Origin: Christiangramia flava JLT2011
GTDB taxonomy: Bacteria; Bacteroidota; Bacteroidia; Flavobacteriales; Flavobacteriaceae
Assembly (NCBI RefSeq): GCF_001951155.1
Contig: NZ_CP016359.1
Location: 823,001-887,000, forward strand
Direction: 5' to 3'
Length of the DNA stretch: 64,000 nucleotides
The position numbers and the translations under genes are program-made. Under the pieces are notes generated by a model. It ran no database searches. It was given only the letters and a program-made list of their open reading frames with translations, and was not told the DNA's origin. Of the stretch, positions 33,887 through 45,235 are shown piece by piece. The stretch's first letter is position 1; each line of letters starts with the position of its first letter.

Positions 33887-34813
33887 TTACACATCAAGCA
33901 ATCCGTTGGTTTTCTTTACACCTTCAGAACTTTCTTGCATCTTGGCTTTTTCAGCATCGTTCAGTTCGATCTCCACGATCTTTTCGATACCATCTTTCCC
34001 AAGAATTACCGGCACCCCAATACAAATATCATTCAGTCCAAATTCCCCTTCCAGCAACGCTGAACACGGGAACATTTTCTTCTGATCACAGGCAATTGCC
34101 TGCACCAATCCAGAAACTGCAGCTCCCGGAGCATACCAGGCGCTGGTTCCAAGAAGTTTGGTCAGGGTTGCTCCTCCAACTTTGGTGTCTTCGGAAACCT
34201 GGTTCAACCTGTCTTCAGACAAGAATGCTGTAACCGGCACCGAATTCCTGGTAGCCATTCTCGTAAGCGGCACCATTCCGGTATCACTGTGACCACCAAT
34301 TACCATTCCGTCAACGTCTGATGGTGGGCATTCCAAAGCTTCTGATAAACGATATTTGAAACGGGCACTATCCAAAGCTCCTCCCATTCCGATGATCTTA
34401 TTCTTCGGAAGTCCGGTAGCTTTGTGCACCAAATAGGTCATAGTATCCATAGGGTTACTCACTACGATCAGGGTAACATCAGGTGAATGCTTGATCAAAT
34501 TGGTTGCAACTTCCTTAACGATTCCCGCGTTGATACCGATCAATTCCTCACGGGTCATCCCTGGTTTTCTTGGAATTCCACTGGTAATCACTGCGATATC
34601 ACTACCGGCAGTTTTCGAGTAATCGTTTGTGCTTCCTGTAATTTTAGTATCAAAACCATTCAGGGTCGCGGTTTGCATAAGGTCCATCGCCTTACCTTCC
34701 GCATAACCTTCTTTGATATCCAGAAGCACAACTTCTGAAGCAAAATTTTTAATCGCAACATATTCAGCACAGCTGGCACCAACGGCACCGGCTCCTACTA
34801 TGGTAACTTTCAT
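33887..34813 (-). CDS. mdh: Malate dehydrogenase (LDH-like type)
   Basis: Interconverts malate and oxaloacetate with NAD in the TCA cycle. It has 308 residues. The N-terminal NAD motif VGAGAVGASCAEY begins at residue 5. Active-site features are PRKPGMTREEL (substrate Arg pair), VSNPMDTMTYL, GGALDSARFKYRLSEAL (Asp and Arg) and GGHSDTGMVPL (catalytic His). The Arg in PRKPG, rather than Gln, at the specificity loop favours malate over lactate. The gene is monocistronic with a terminator downstream. Confidence 0.96.
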   Translation of the reverse strand: MKVTIVGAGAVGASCAEYVAIKNFASEVVLLDIKEGYAEGKAMDLMQTATLNGFDTKITGSTNDYSKTAGSDIAVITSGIPRKPGMTREELIGINAGIVKEVATNLIKHSPDVTLIVVSNPMDTMTYLVHKATGLPKNKIIGMGGALDSARFKYRLSEALECPPSDVDGMVIGGHSDTGMVPLTRMATRNSVPVTAFLSEDRLNQVSEDTKVGGATLTKLLGTSAWYAPGAAVSGLVQAIACDQKKMFPCSALLEGEFGLNDICIGVPVILGKDGIEKIVEIELNDAEKAKMQESSEGVKKTNGLLDV

Positions 34814-34898
34814 ATTAATAAGTATTAATTAGCAATTTATTAAACACCGCGAAATTACGAATAATGACGCAGTATTAATAATAAGGAATGGTTAAATG

Positions 34899-35906
34899 CT
34901 AATTCAGAATGAAGTGCAGCCCCATATTAATGTTGAAGTAATTACCTGCCGTCGCCATGGTACTGATCTTAAAACGATCGAACAAAAGGTTGAAACCGAT
35001 ATCTCCCTTAAACTGCGTTTCATTTCCACCAATTGTCTTGAGCTCCTCATTTGCATAACCCAGCAAAGCTCCGCTACCACCCAATTTGTATTCGAAATTA
35101 GAAGAAACTACGCCCAAGGCTCCGAAAATCTCGAAATTCTCATAGCGTTTGGAAGCAACTCCTTTGAACATCCACATATCAGCCGAAACATCGATAATCC
35201 GGGCGGTAATGAGGTTGGTACTGGCCCCGTTAAAAGCATAATCCAGAACCAGTGGATCGAATTCGTTATATTTTAAATCGAATAGATTATAACTGATGAT
35301 CCCGGCAACCTGAAGATCTTCTTCTTCGTTAAAACGGAAATACTGGCTGAAATTGTGTTTGATAGCCGCACCATAAGAGCTGAACCTGGATCCGGAAACG
35401 CTCATTTCAGGTAACGCCCTTACAGCCACTTCAGTTCCATAAGGCAGTCCCAATGATATTTGCGGAAACGGATAAAAGACAACTTCCTTATCAATCCCAT
35501 CGATCGCATCAAACTGAAAATCATTTCCATCGATATTCCCCTCGTAATAGACATCGCTCTTTTTTCCGAAGGCCGTGGGAATCAAAGCACCATTGCTTCC
35601 TCCTCCAATTCTCAGCACGTTAAAATCTGAATTATTCAAACTGAATTCCTGCTTACTCTTAGGCACAAAAAGTGCGTTTCCATGCAGGGAAATATCTACC
35701 TTCCATTCTTCCAAAGCTCTTGCCGATGTAAACCATCCGGCGGTTGCCTGGTAAGCCGCACTACTGGCGGCAGGAGCTGCAAACACATCAGCCAGGAACA
35801 AAATATCATCTACTGTTTGACGGCCCTCTTCCGGTATGGCTTGAGCCGATGAATAGCCTGCATGCAATATCAAGCCTAATATTAAAAGGTGTTTTAAATT
35901 TTTCAC
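34899..35906 (-). CDS. DUF6588 family protein, probable outer-membrane barrel
   Basis: A 335-residue exported protein with a signal peptide ending YSSAQ (residue 22). A short helix (TVDDILFLADVFAAPAASSA) precedes repeated amphipathic beta strands with Gly/Tyr turns, as in small outer-membrane barrels. The overall pattern matches what I recall of DUF6588. The C-terminal strand ends in GLHFILN, with aromatic Phe four from the end, compatible with BAM insertion. Function is unknown. It is upstream of mdh on the same strand with an 85-base gap and no hairpin between, so co-transcription is possible. Confidence 0.78.
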   Translation of the reverse strand: MKNLKHLLILGLILHAGYSSAQAIPEEGRQTVDDILFLADVFAAPAASSAAYQATAGWFTSARALEEWKVDISLHGNALFVPKSKQEFSLNNSDFNVLRIGGGSNGALIPTAFGKKSDVYYEGNIDGNDFQFDAIDGIDKEVVFYPFPQISLGLPYGTEVAVRALPEMSVSGSRFSSYGAAIKHNFSQYFRFNEEEDLQVAGIISYNLFDLKYNEFDPLVLDYAFNGASTNLITARIIDVSADMWMFKGVASKRYENFEIFGALGVVSSNFEYKLGGSGALLGYANEELKTIGGNETQFKGDIGFNLLFDRFKISTMATAGNYFNINMGLHFILN

Positions 35907-35967
35907 GGTGATCTGGTTTAATGTTGGTAAAAATATAAAATTTAGTAACCTGTTTAAATTGTAACGA

Positions 35968-35997
35968 AAAAAACCCGCACAAAATATGTACGGGTTT
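35968..35997 (-). terminator. Terminator of gyrB
   Basis: An AAACCCG/CGGGTTT stem with inner CAC/GTA-type pairing is followed by a T-run on the minus strand, 22 bases after the gyrB stop. Confidence 0.72.
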
Positions 35998-36019
35998 TTG
36001 TTTTAAACAGATTTATGTC

Positions 36020-38020
<2,001 letters not shown>

Positions 38021-38075
38021 TTAACAGATTGGAACCGAGCGTTGAGCCCTTAAGTTATCAACAAATTATGTGGAA

Positions 38076-38114
38076 AAACCCGAACTGTTTTAAGAAATAA
38101 TTCACAGTTCGGGT
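38076..38114 (-). terminator. Terminator of asnB
   Basis: A perfect 11-bp stem (38078-38088 with 38104-38114, 15-base loop) is followed by TTTTT on the minus strand, 26 bases after the asnB stop. Confidence 0.75.
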
Positions 38115-38139
38115 GATATTAAAATGATTGCCGGCTAAA

Positions 38140-39750
38140 TCAAACTTTGGCAAGCTCTTTTTTCATTCCCGGGGCAACATGAGTTTCATTTGCTCTTCCA
38201 CTTGGATCCAGGTCCTTCTGCCATTTTGGGATCCATTTTTTTACCGTTTTCGCGGCAGACTCCTGAGGGAAGTGTTTATGGAAGATCTCCCTGTAAAAAT
38301 AGGCTTCTTTGGTGGATGGCGTGTTGATTGGGAACTTTTCCGCAGCAGATGCTAATTCCTCATCACTCACGCGTGCTGAAGCGTACTCGATCAACTGATC
38401 TATCCAGTTGTATCCAACCCCGTCGCTAAACTGCTCCTTTTGCCTCCAAAGCACCTCATCCGGCAGGAATGGTCTTTCAGGAGTATCAAAAGCTTTACGA
38501 AGGATGTATTTCTCCACACCGTCATAGGTTACTGGCATCTTCTCTTCCGGAACGATCTCCATCGCCGTTTTCAGGAACTGCTTATCCAGGAACGGCACAC
38601 GAGCTTCCAATCCATGAGCCATGGTCGACTTGTCTGCCCTCAAACAATCGGCAGTAGAAAGTCGTTGCACTCTTCTAATGGTTTCCGCCTGAAATTCAGG
38701 AGCCGAAGGAGCATTTTTAAAATACAGGTAGCCACCAAATATTTCATCTGAACCTTCCCCGGAAAGCACCACTTTAATTCCTTTTTCAGCGATCACCTTT
38801 GAAAGGAAATACATTGGTGTACTTGCTCTAATCGATGTAACATCGTAGGTCTCTAAATGCCATACGAGTTTTTCCAGAATTTCAATTCCTTCTTCCACTG
38901 TAAAGAACACATCGGTGTGCTCAGTTCCCAGGAAATCTGCCACTTTTCTGGCCGCTTTCAAATCTGGCGCATCAGGATCCAATCCTATAGAGAAGGAATG
39001 TAGTTTCTGACCCGAATCTTCCATCAGTCTGGCTGCGATAGAGGAAGTAAGGGAAGAATCCAAGCCTCCGCTTAACAAGACGCCCAGCGGCACATCTGCC
39101 ATCAAGCGTTTTTCGGTAGCATCGATCAATGCCTGGCGTAGTTTTGCCAAATCTGCCGGCTCTACAGCCTTATCAGCTTCAAACCAATCTGGCTTATAAT
39201 ATCTTACAAAGCCGGTTTCCGGAGTATAATAATGACCAGGAGGAAAAGCTGAAAATTCCACGCAATGATCTGCCAGAGCTTTCATTTCACTGGCGAACCA
39301 GATCGCACCGGTCTCATCAGTTCCATAATAAAGTGGTTTTACCCCAATCGGGTCACGAGCTACGATGAAATCATCACCGTCTATCACAACAAAAGAAAAA
39401 ACACCGTCCAGCATATCCACGAAGTCATAACCGTACTTTTCATATAGATGCACGATCACTTCAGAATCTCCGGTTGTACGGAAAGTGTGATCCTTTAATT
39501 CATTATTTCGAAGTGCCATGTGGTTATAGATCTCCCCATTATGTACCATCCAGGCTGAACGGGTTCCCTGAATTGGCTGAATTCCGGTTGTTAGATCCAC
39601 AATGGAAAGTCTTTCGTGCGCTAGCACGTAACCTTTATCCGTAATTTTCAATCCGCTTTCATCGGGCCCTCTATGAGACATTCTTTTTGACAAACCGCTA
39701 ATTTTGGCCTGGTCAAGTTCTTTTCCGATAACTGCTAAAATTCCACACAT
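38140..39750 (-). CDS. asnB: Asparagine synthase B (glutamine-hydrolysing)
   Basis: Makes asparagine from aspartate, ATP and glutamine. It has 536 residues. The N-terminal class II amidotransferase domain begins MCGILAVIG with Cys2 as nucleophile and contains RLSIVDL and VHNGEIYNH. The synthetase domain has the PP-loop LLSGGLDSSLTSS near 230, then VLSGEGSDEIFGGY and LEARVPFLDK. It is complete and standard. The gene is monocistronic, with 260 bp upstream lacking any ORF and a terminator downstream. Confidence 0.96.
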   Translation of the reverse strand: MCGILAVIGKELDQAKISGLSKRMSHRGPDESGLKITDKGYVLAHERLSIVDLTTGIQPIQGTRSAWMVHNGEIYNHMALRNNELKDHTFRTTGDSEVIVHLYEKYGYDFVDMLDGVFSFVVIDGDDFIVARDPIGVKPLYYGTDETGAIWFASEMKALADHCVEFSAFPPGHYYTPETGFVRYYKPDWFEADKAVEPADLAKLRQALIDATEKRLMADVPLGVLLSGGLDSSLTSSIAARLMEDSGQKLHSFSIGLDPDAPDLKAARKVADFLGTEHTDVFFTVEEGIEILEKLVWHLETYDVTSIRASTPMYFLSKVIAEKGIKVVLSGEGSDEIFGGYLYFKNAPSAPEFQAETIRRVQRLSTADCLRADKSTMAHGLEARVPFLDKQFLKTAMEIVPEEKMPVTYDGVEKYILRKAFDTPERPFLPDEVLWRQKEQFSDGVGYNWIDQLIEYASARVSDEELASAAEKFPINTPSTKEAYFYREIFHKHFPQESAAKTVKKWIPKWQKDLDPSGRANETHVAPGMKKELAKV

Positions 39751-40011
39751 GACTTGTTTGTTTAATATTGCAATACAAATATGATTAGATACTTATCTTT
39801 ATAAAACATAAATATCATTATTGATTTCATTTGAAAACACAAAAATTACAATTCAATATTACATGAAATCCTCAGCTCATTATTTTAAGATTTCTGCTTA
39901 CATCTGAAAACCTGTAAATTTTAACAGCTTTTAAGTAATAATTTAACAATATCACCATAAGCCTTCAGCTATCTTTAAAGTTCTAATAGAATAATTCAAA
40001 AAACCGAAGAC

Positions 40012-40575
40012 ATGAAAAAAATTGCAATAGGAATAGCCAGTGTTCTTTGCCTGATGTTAACCCCGCAAATGAACGCTCAAACTGAAAAAGACAGCGGCTT
40101 AAATTTCTCAAAGCTAGATGCCAGCCCGATGGATTTGGCATTATACCGAGATAAGGAAGATGCGCCCATAGCAAGAGTGATCTACAGCAGACCTCAAAAA
40201 CGTGAACGAGAAGTTTTTGGTAAACTGGTGCCTTACGGGAAAGTTTGGCGTACCGGCGCAAACGAAACAACGGAACTTACCTTATACCGCAACATGAAAG
40301 TAGGCGATAAAGTGATCCAGGCCGGAACTTATAGCCTTTTCACCATTCCGAATGAAAAAGAATGGACCATCATTTTAAACAGCAGCACGAATACCTGGGG
40401 AGCTTATGAGTATACTGATGTCAAAGACGAAGTTCGCATTACAGTGCCCGTAAGACAGGCTCCGAATACGATCGAAGCACTTTCCATGGCATTCGAAGAA
40501 GCACCTGGAGGAGCAAATCTTTTAATAGGCTGGGATAACAGCTACGTGAAAGTTCCTTTTAAAAACGCGAAATAA
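40012..40575 (+). CDS. DUF2911 family exported protein
   Basis: A 187-residue protein with a signal peptide (ends MNAQ, residue 23). The body matches the DUF2911 pattern with SPMDLALYRD, RVIYSRPQKR, VPYGKVWRTGANETTEL, AGTYSLFTIPNEKEWTIILN and WGAYEY. It is probably a beta-rich periplasmic or secreted domain; function is unknown. The gene has its own 260-bp upstream region with a near-consensus TATCTTTA box at 39970-39977, and ends at a bidirectional terminator shared with queE. Confidence 0.9.
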   Translation: MKKIAIGIASVLCLMLTPQMNAQTEKDSGLNFSKLDASPMDLALYRDKEDAPIARVIYSRPQKREREVFGKLVPYGKVWRTGANETTELTLYRNMKVGDKVIQAGTYSLFTIPNEKEWTIILNSSTNTWGAYEYTDVKDEVRITVPVRQAPNTIEALSMAFEEAPGGANLLIGWDNSYVKVPFKNAK

Positions 40576-40593
40576 TCGCGAAAATAAAAATTT

Positions 40594-40620
40594 AAAAAGC
40601 GCCCTTAAGGCGCTTTTTTT
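40594..40620. terminator. Bidirectional terminator between DUF2911 gene and queE
   Basis: A perfect 10-bp stem (40594-40603 with 40609-40618, loop CTTAA) has T-runs on both strands and touches the queE stop codon. Confidence 0.82.
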
Positions 40621-41251
40621 ATGGAATATTGAGGTATTTATGTGTTTGCAGCGATACTTTCCATTTTGGATTTTGCATCACATAATCCACGATCTGCGGA
40701 ATCATCTTTTCGCGATTGCTCCACTCGGGCTGCAGGTAAAGAATGCAATCCTCATGAACCTTTGCAGCCTGCTCTTCCGCAAATTGAAAATCATGCTTAT
40801 TGAAAACGATGACTTTTAATTCGTTGGCCTGGGCATAAATTTCAGGCTTGGGCAGCTTGATCTTTTTAGGAGAAAGGCACACCCAATCCCAGGTTCCGGT
40901 CATATCATAAGCTCCCGAAGTCTCAATATGAATCTGGCAGCCTTGTTTTTTCAAAGCGGAAGTCAGCGCCGTCATATCCCAGGTAAGAGGCTCCCCTCCT
41001 GTGATCACAATCGTTTTACTGAATTTCGTGGCATTTTCCACAATCTGCCCGATAGGCGTTGGCGGGTGCACTTCAGCATCCCAGCTCTCCTTCACATCGC
41101 ACCAGTGACATCCCACATCACAGCCGCCAATCCGAATAAAATAAGCAGCAGTACCTTTATGATAGCCCTCACCCTGGATGGTATAAAATTCCTCCATCAG
41201 CGGCAGCATAATCCCCTTATCAACCAGTTCCTTTGTCTCTTCTGAAATCAT
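40619..41251 (-). CDS. queE: 7-carboxy-7-deazaguanine synthase
   Basis: A radical-SAM enzyme that converts 6-carboxytetrahydropterin to 7-carboxy-7-deazaguanine on the queuosine route. It has 210 residues from the ATG at 41251. The cluster-binding motif is CDVGCHWC (C-x3-C-x2-C) followed by DVKESWD, as in QueE. FYTIQGEGYHKGTAAYFIR lies before it and ITGGEPLTWD is the SAM-binding GGE element. An in-frame TTG three codons upstream lies within a -7 promoter box and is rejected. The other queuosine genes are not in the window, but folE supplies the pathway's first intermediate. The upstream M14 gene ends 35 bases away on the same strand. Confidence 0.95.
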   Translation of the reverse strand: MISEETKELVDKGIMLPLMEEFYTIQGEGYHKGTAAYFIRIGGCDVGCHWCDVKESWDAEVHPPTPIGQIVENATKFSKTIVITGGEPLTWDMTALTSALKKQGCQIHIETSGAYDMTGTWDWVCLSPKKIKLPKPEIYAQANELKVIVFNKHDFQFAEEQAAKVHEDCILYLQPEWSNREKMIPQIVDYVMQNPKWKVSLQTHKYLNIP

Positions 41252-41257
41252 AGCCTG

Positions 41258-41265
41258 CAAAGATA
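41258..41265 (-). promoter_or_regulatory. Predicted -7 promoter box for queE
   Basis: TATCTTTG on the minus strand lies six bases before the ATG at 41251, implying a leaderless or nearly leaderless transcript. Confidence 0.45.
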
Positions 41266-41286
41266 AGCAAACTAAGGCAGAGGCTT

Positions 41287-42741
41287 CTAATTATAATTTC
41301 GGGAATTTAGAATGTTCTTTTCCGCGTTTGCAGACTCAGTAAGAAAGCCATTGATAATCGCAAATTTCACCTCCCCCTTTTCCCGAAGGATAAAATTTGC
41401 CGAAATACCCGGCTGTAAAATATTCCGTAGCTGGAAATCTTCAGAAACCATGTTCAACGGAAAATTCGAAAATGATCCAGTCCGCAATTCTTCCGATGTT
41501 CTGACGTACGCATAGCCTTGCTTCAGCAATTCCGAAACATTAAGCTGCCCCAGCGCCTCTTTTGTTTCTATCAAATCCGGATAGATCTTCGGAAATTCCA
41601 GCGTCAAACCTTGTGCATCCAGCTCTTCATAACCATAACTGGTAGAAAGATCGCCCTGGTCTTCAACAGAAGCCGTGTAATAAAAGCCATTTTCATGCTC
41701 CGCGGCATTTTCATTTCGGTTGATTCCCAAATCCAGGATATACGAATTCCCTTCCAGCTCATAGTTCAGATTTTTCAATTTCAGGTCAAAAAGCATTCGA
41801 TCGTTTTCCGGTATCTTCTCATAGTCTGAAATTGCTTCCTTTTCATAACTTTTTGAGGCAATCGACTTTAAAGCTGAAAGTATGACTACAAAATTGAGTT
41901 TCCGGATTTCCTGTTTTTCGCGATCACCGGCAAAACCTCCAGACTCGATAAGCATCAGGCTTGTCCCCCATTTCTGAATATTATCCCCAAAAGCTCTCGG
42001 CTCAAAATCGTCATTGTAGCGCCCAACCTGTCCCGGGGCAAAATTTTGCAAGACCTTATTCATCTGCACGATAAGCTGCATGGACCGCGCCCGCACATCA
42101 TTAATTTCCTTTTTATAATTATAAGCTGTTGCCAGGAACGAGATCGTCGCCGGTTTCGCAGTTCGTTCGGCATTATAGTACCGGCTCTGGTCGTGCAAAT
42201 TGAAACCGAAATCAGCATCCAGGCTGTCCCTGATCCTTTTCAGTGTTTGACTTTCAGGTGACTGCAATCGCAAAGCATCCCGGTTTATATCCACACCAAG
42301 GGCATTCCGACGATGGAACACTTCGGCTCCATCAGGATTCAGCATCGGTAAAAAATGGATGCTTAGCTTACTCAGCATCAATTCCTTTTCTGCCTCAAAA
42401 CCTGCCGATTCAAAAAAATTAAGAATATCGAAAATGGCCATCGTAGCGGTAGACTCATCGCCATGCATCTGCGACCAGAGAAAGACCTGGGTCTCACCCG
42501 TTCCAATACTTACAAGATTGAGGCTCCTACCTTCTATAGATTCTCCTACCTGTTGAATCTTAAAAATTCCATCGCGATGCTTATCCAGCAGTTGGGTTAC
42601 CAGGGCATGTTTAAATCTCCTGTTTGTAATCTCCGGCTCCTTGTATTCCTGATAATCTTCATAAAGTTTTTCTTCAAAATCCTGGCTCCATGCCGAACTA
42701 ACAGAAATAATAAGGAAAGCGATCAGATATAACTTTTGCAT
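41287..42741 (-). CDS. M14 family zinc carboxypeptidase-like protein, exported
   Basis: A 484-residue protein with a signal peptide (ends SSAWSQ, residue 20). The metallocarboxypeptidase domain has zinc ligands in MHGDES (HxxE) and a later His in FNLHDQS. GVDINRDA is the substrate-binding NR pair, and the probable catalytic Glu is in LIESGGFAGD near residue 268. The family removes C-terminal residues from peptides or trims peptidoglycan stems; specificity is not readable here. About 200 C-terminal residues form an extra beta-rich part. It lies directly upstream of queE (35-base gap) but has no obvious link to it. Confidence 0.9.
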   Translation of the reverse strand: MQKLYLIAFLIISVSSAWSQDFEEKLYEDYQEYKEPEITNRRFKHALVTQLLDKHRDGIFKIQQVGESIEGRSLNLVSIGTGETQVFLWSQMHGDESTATMAIFDILNFFESAGFEAEKELMLSKLSIHFLPMLNPDGAEVFHRRNALGVDINRDALRLQSPESQTLKRIRDSLDADFGFNLHDQSRYYNAERTAKPATISFLATAYNYKKEINDVRARSMQLIVQMNKVLQNFAPGQVGRYNDDFEPRAFGDNIQKWGTSLMLIESGGFAGDREKQEIRKLNFVVILSALKSIASKSYEKEAISDYEKIPENDRMLFDLKLKNLNYELEGNSYILDLGINRNENAAEHENGFYYTASVEDQGDLSTSYGYEELDAQGLTLEFPKIYPDLIETKEALGQLNVSELLKQGYAYVRTSEELRTGSFSNFPLNMVSEDFQLRNILQPGISANFILREKGEVKFAIINGFLTESANAEKNILNSRNYN

Positions 42742-42863
42742 AGCGTGAATTTAGATTGGTAAAATACAAATTTTAGGCGTAGCTCACTTTTCCGCGGGTG
42801 TTTCTCGGCTGGCAAGGCATTTATTTTTAAATTTCGGATACCAAACCGCCATATTAGTAACTA

Positions 42864-44177
42864 ATGCCAACCCAACTCTTTTTCAGAAATATCAAAATAT
42901 TATTCCTTTTAGCGATTCCGGCTTTGTTAATTTCCTGCGGAGCGTCGCGGCTCCCCAAAAAAATCGATCAGGAATTTGAAAAAGCACAGGCATTTGAGCA
43001 CGGTTTCGCAGGCTTGGCGGTATACGATCCGGAAAAAGACCAAATGTTGTACGAGTACCATTCCGACAAATATTTTACGCCCGCTTCCAACACCAAACTT
43101 TTTACTTTTTATACCGGTTTACAGGTTTTGGGCGATTCCATTCCCGCTCTCAAATATGCCAATTTCAATGACACCTTATATATTCAAGGAACCGGCGATC
43201 CTTCCTTTCTCAATCGCGACCTGCCTGAAAGCAAAGTTTACAACTTCCTGAAAGAAGCTGAAAACCTGGTTTATGTCTCTCCTTCTTATACTGAAAAATT
43301 TTTCGGCCCCGGATGGGCATGGGATGATTATAACGACTATTATTCGGCTGAGCGGTTCGCTTTCCCGATTTACGGAAGCCTGGTGGAATTTGATTTCAAT
43401 GATTCTGGAAAACTGGATAAAGTCCTTCCTGCAATTTTTAAGGACAGTCTGCATTACTCAGAAGTTTCAGAAAACAATCCGCTTATTCAACGAAATCTGG
43501 AAAACAACCGGTTTGAAATTTCCCTGAAAAAAGAAAAAATCCGCAAATGGGTACCCATCAAATATTCTGAAGAAGTCTTTTTAAAACTGTTATCAGACAC
43601 TTTGAAAAAGTCGGTCAGAATCACTAAACAGGCCCCAAAGGAACTAAACCGAACACTGTACAGCATTTCAGCAGACAGTCTATACAAACAAATGCTTCAG
43701 GTAAGCGACAATTTTATCGCGGAGCAAATCCTTTTAATGGTTTCTGAAAAGCTCAGCGACAGCTTGAAAACCAGGATTGCCATTAACTATATGAAGGAAA
43801 ATGAACTGAAAGATCTGCCAGATGAACCCGTCTGGAGGGACGGTTCCGGACTTTCACGCTACAACCTTTTTACGCCGAGAAGCCTGGTGGCCCTGCTGCG
43901 AAAGATCAGAGAAACAGTGCCGGAAGACCGACTTTTTAACCTCTTACCAGCGGGAGGTTATTCGGGGACCATCAAAAATTTTTACCAGGCAGAAGAACCC
44001 TATATTTTTGCCAAAACCGGCTCGCTCAGCAATAATCATAGCTTGAGCGGCTATTTAAAAACGAAATCAGGAAAAACCCTTATCTTCAGCTTTATGAATA
44101 GCAATTTCACCATTCCATCGGCTGAATTGAAGAAAGAGATGCAACACATTCTTGAAATGATACGCGACAATTATTGA
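42864..44177 (+). CDS. dacB: D-alanyl-D-alanine carboxypeptidase/endopeptidase (PBP4 type), lipoprotein
   Basis: A class C penicillin-binding protein that trims or cleaves peptidoglycan cross-links (peptidase family S13). It has 437 residues. The lipobox LLISC (Cys25) predicts membrane anchoring. Active-site motifs are present in order: ASNTK (Ser75-x-x-Lys78), SDN in LQVSDNFIAEQ near 280, and KTGSLSNNHS near 390. It overlaps the following LD-carboxypeptidase region closely (the next ATG is five bases after its stop), which places two peptidoglycan-stem-cutting enzymes in one unit, followed by a HerA-like ATPase gene. Confidence 0.93.
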   Translation: MPTQLFFRNIKILFLLAIPALLISCGASRLPKKIDQEFEKAQAFEHGFAGLAVYDPEKDQMLYEYHSDKYFTPASNTKLFTFYTGLQVLGDSIPALKYANFNDTLYIQGTGDPSFLNRDLPESKVYNFLKEAENLVYVSPSYTEKFFGPGWAWDDYNDYYSAERFAFPIYGSLVEFDFNDSGKLDKVLPAIFKDSLHYSEVSENNPLIQRNLENNRFEISLKKEKIRKWVPIKYSEEVFLKLLSDTLKKSVRITKQAPKELNRTLYSISADSLYKQMLQVSDNFIAEQILLMVSEKLSDSLKTRIAINYMKENELKDLPDEPVWRDGSGLSRYNLFTPRSLVALLRKIRETVPEDRLFNLLPAGGYSGTIKNFYQAEEPYIFAKTGSLSNNHSLSGYLKTKSGKTLIFSFMNSNFTIPSAELKKEMQHILEMIRDNY

Positions 44178-44182
44178 ACTCC

Positions 44183-45229
44183 ATGAAAAGAAAACATTTT
44201 TTACATAGCCTGGGACTGGCAGGACTTGCCGTTCCGCTGAGCTCCTTCAGCATGAGCAAGAGTCAGGAGACTGCTAAGAATATCATCAAACCCAAACGTT
44301 TAAAAGAGGGAGATACCGTGGGAGTCGTGAGCCCGGCCAGTGCCATTTTTACCAGTGAGCCATACGAGATCGCGGAAGAATCCTTACAGGCCATGGGTTT
44401 AAAAGTAAAATTTGGCAAATTTACGAAAAGCCGCTATGGCCATTTAGCCGGGACCGATGAGGAGCGCGCTGAAGAATTCAACAATATGTTTCGCGACCCG
44501 GAGATCGATGCTGTAATTTGCCTTCGAGGAGGTTCAGGCGCCGCAAGAATTCTTCCTTTAATAGACTATGACGCGATCAGGCAGAATCCTAAAATTTTCA
44601 TTGGTTATAGCGATATTACTGCACTGCACCTGGCAATTTTTGAAAATACAGGCTTGGTGACCTATCACGGACCAATGGCGACTTCTACCTGGAACAGTTT
44701 TGCCTACGATCATTTTCGGGAAATCCTGTTTGATGGAAAGGAACTGTTGCTATCCAACCCTGAAGAAATTGGCGATGAGCTTGTCCAGACCAATAATCGG
44801 ATCAGGACGATACAGCCCGGAAAAGCCAAAGGTGAACTGCTTGGAGGAAATTTATCAGTTCTTACCGGCATTATGGGATCGCCTTATTTTCCGCAGAACT
44901 GGGAAAACAAACTGCTTTATATTGAAGATGTGGGAGAAAAAATCTACCGCGTAGACCGCATGATGTCTCAGCTTCAACTGGGCGGAGTACTGGACCAGAT
45001 TACCGGTTTCATCTTCGGAAAATGTACCGATTGTGATCCCGGTGGCGGCTACGGTTCTCTCACTTTGGAAGAAGTCATAGATCACTATATCAAGCCACTC
45101 GGCATTCCGGCATTTTCAGGAGCGATGATTGGCCATATCAAAGATAATTCAACCATTCCAAACGGTATTTCGGCGGAAATAGACGCCGAAAACGGAAGCA
45201 TACAATTACTGGAAACCCCTGTGAAATAA
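44183..45229 (+). CDS. LD-carboxypeptidase (peptidase family S66), probably exported
   Basis: A murein tetrapeptide L,D-carboxypeptidase that removes the terminal D-Ala from tetrapeptide stems during wall recycling. It has 348 residues from the ATG at 44183; an in-frame TTG at 44174 overlaps dacB and is disregarded. The nucleophile Ser is in IGYSDITALHLA, with catalytic Glu in LYIEDVGEKIYRVDRM and His in AMIGHIKDN. The N-terminus KRKHFLHSLGLAGLAVPLSS resembles a Tat-type signal (RK in place of RR), so the enzyme may be exported folded, unlike cytoplasmic LdcA of E. coli. tatA is present at 12 kb. The start follows dacB by five bases. Confidence 0.9.
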   Translation: MKRKHFLHSLGLAGLAVPLSSFSMSKSQETAKNIIKPKRLKEGDTVGVVSPASAIFTSEPYEIAEESLQAMGLKVKFGKFTKSRYGHLAGTDEERAEEFNNMFRDPEIDAVICLRGGSGAARILPLIDYDAIRQNPKIFIGYSDITALHLAIFENTGLVTYHGPMATSTWNSFAYDHFREILFDGKELLLSNPEEIGDELVQTNNRIRTIQPGKAKGELLGGNLSVLTGIMGSPYFPQNWENKLLYIEDVGEKIYRVDRMMSQLQLGGVLDQITGFIFGKCTDCDPGGGYGSLTLEEVIDHYIKPLGIPAFSGAMIGHIKDNSTIPNGISAEIDAENGSIQLLETPVK

Positions 45230-45235
45230 AAGATC

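Noticed and set aside
39751..40011. Hidden small gene between asnB and the DUF2911 gene
   Set aside because: The region is AT-rich with stops in all frames; only a near-consensus promoter box is visible.
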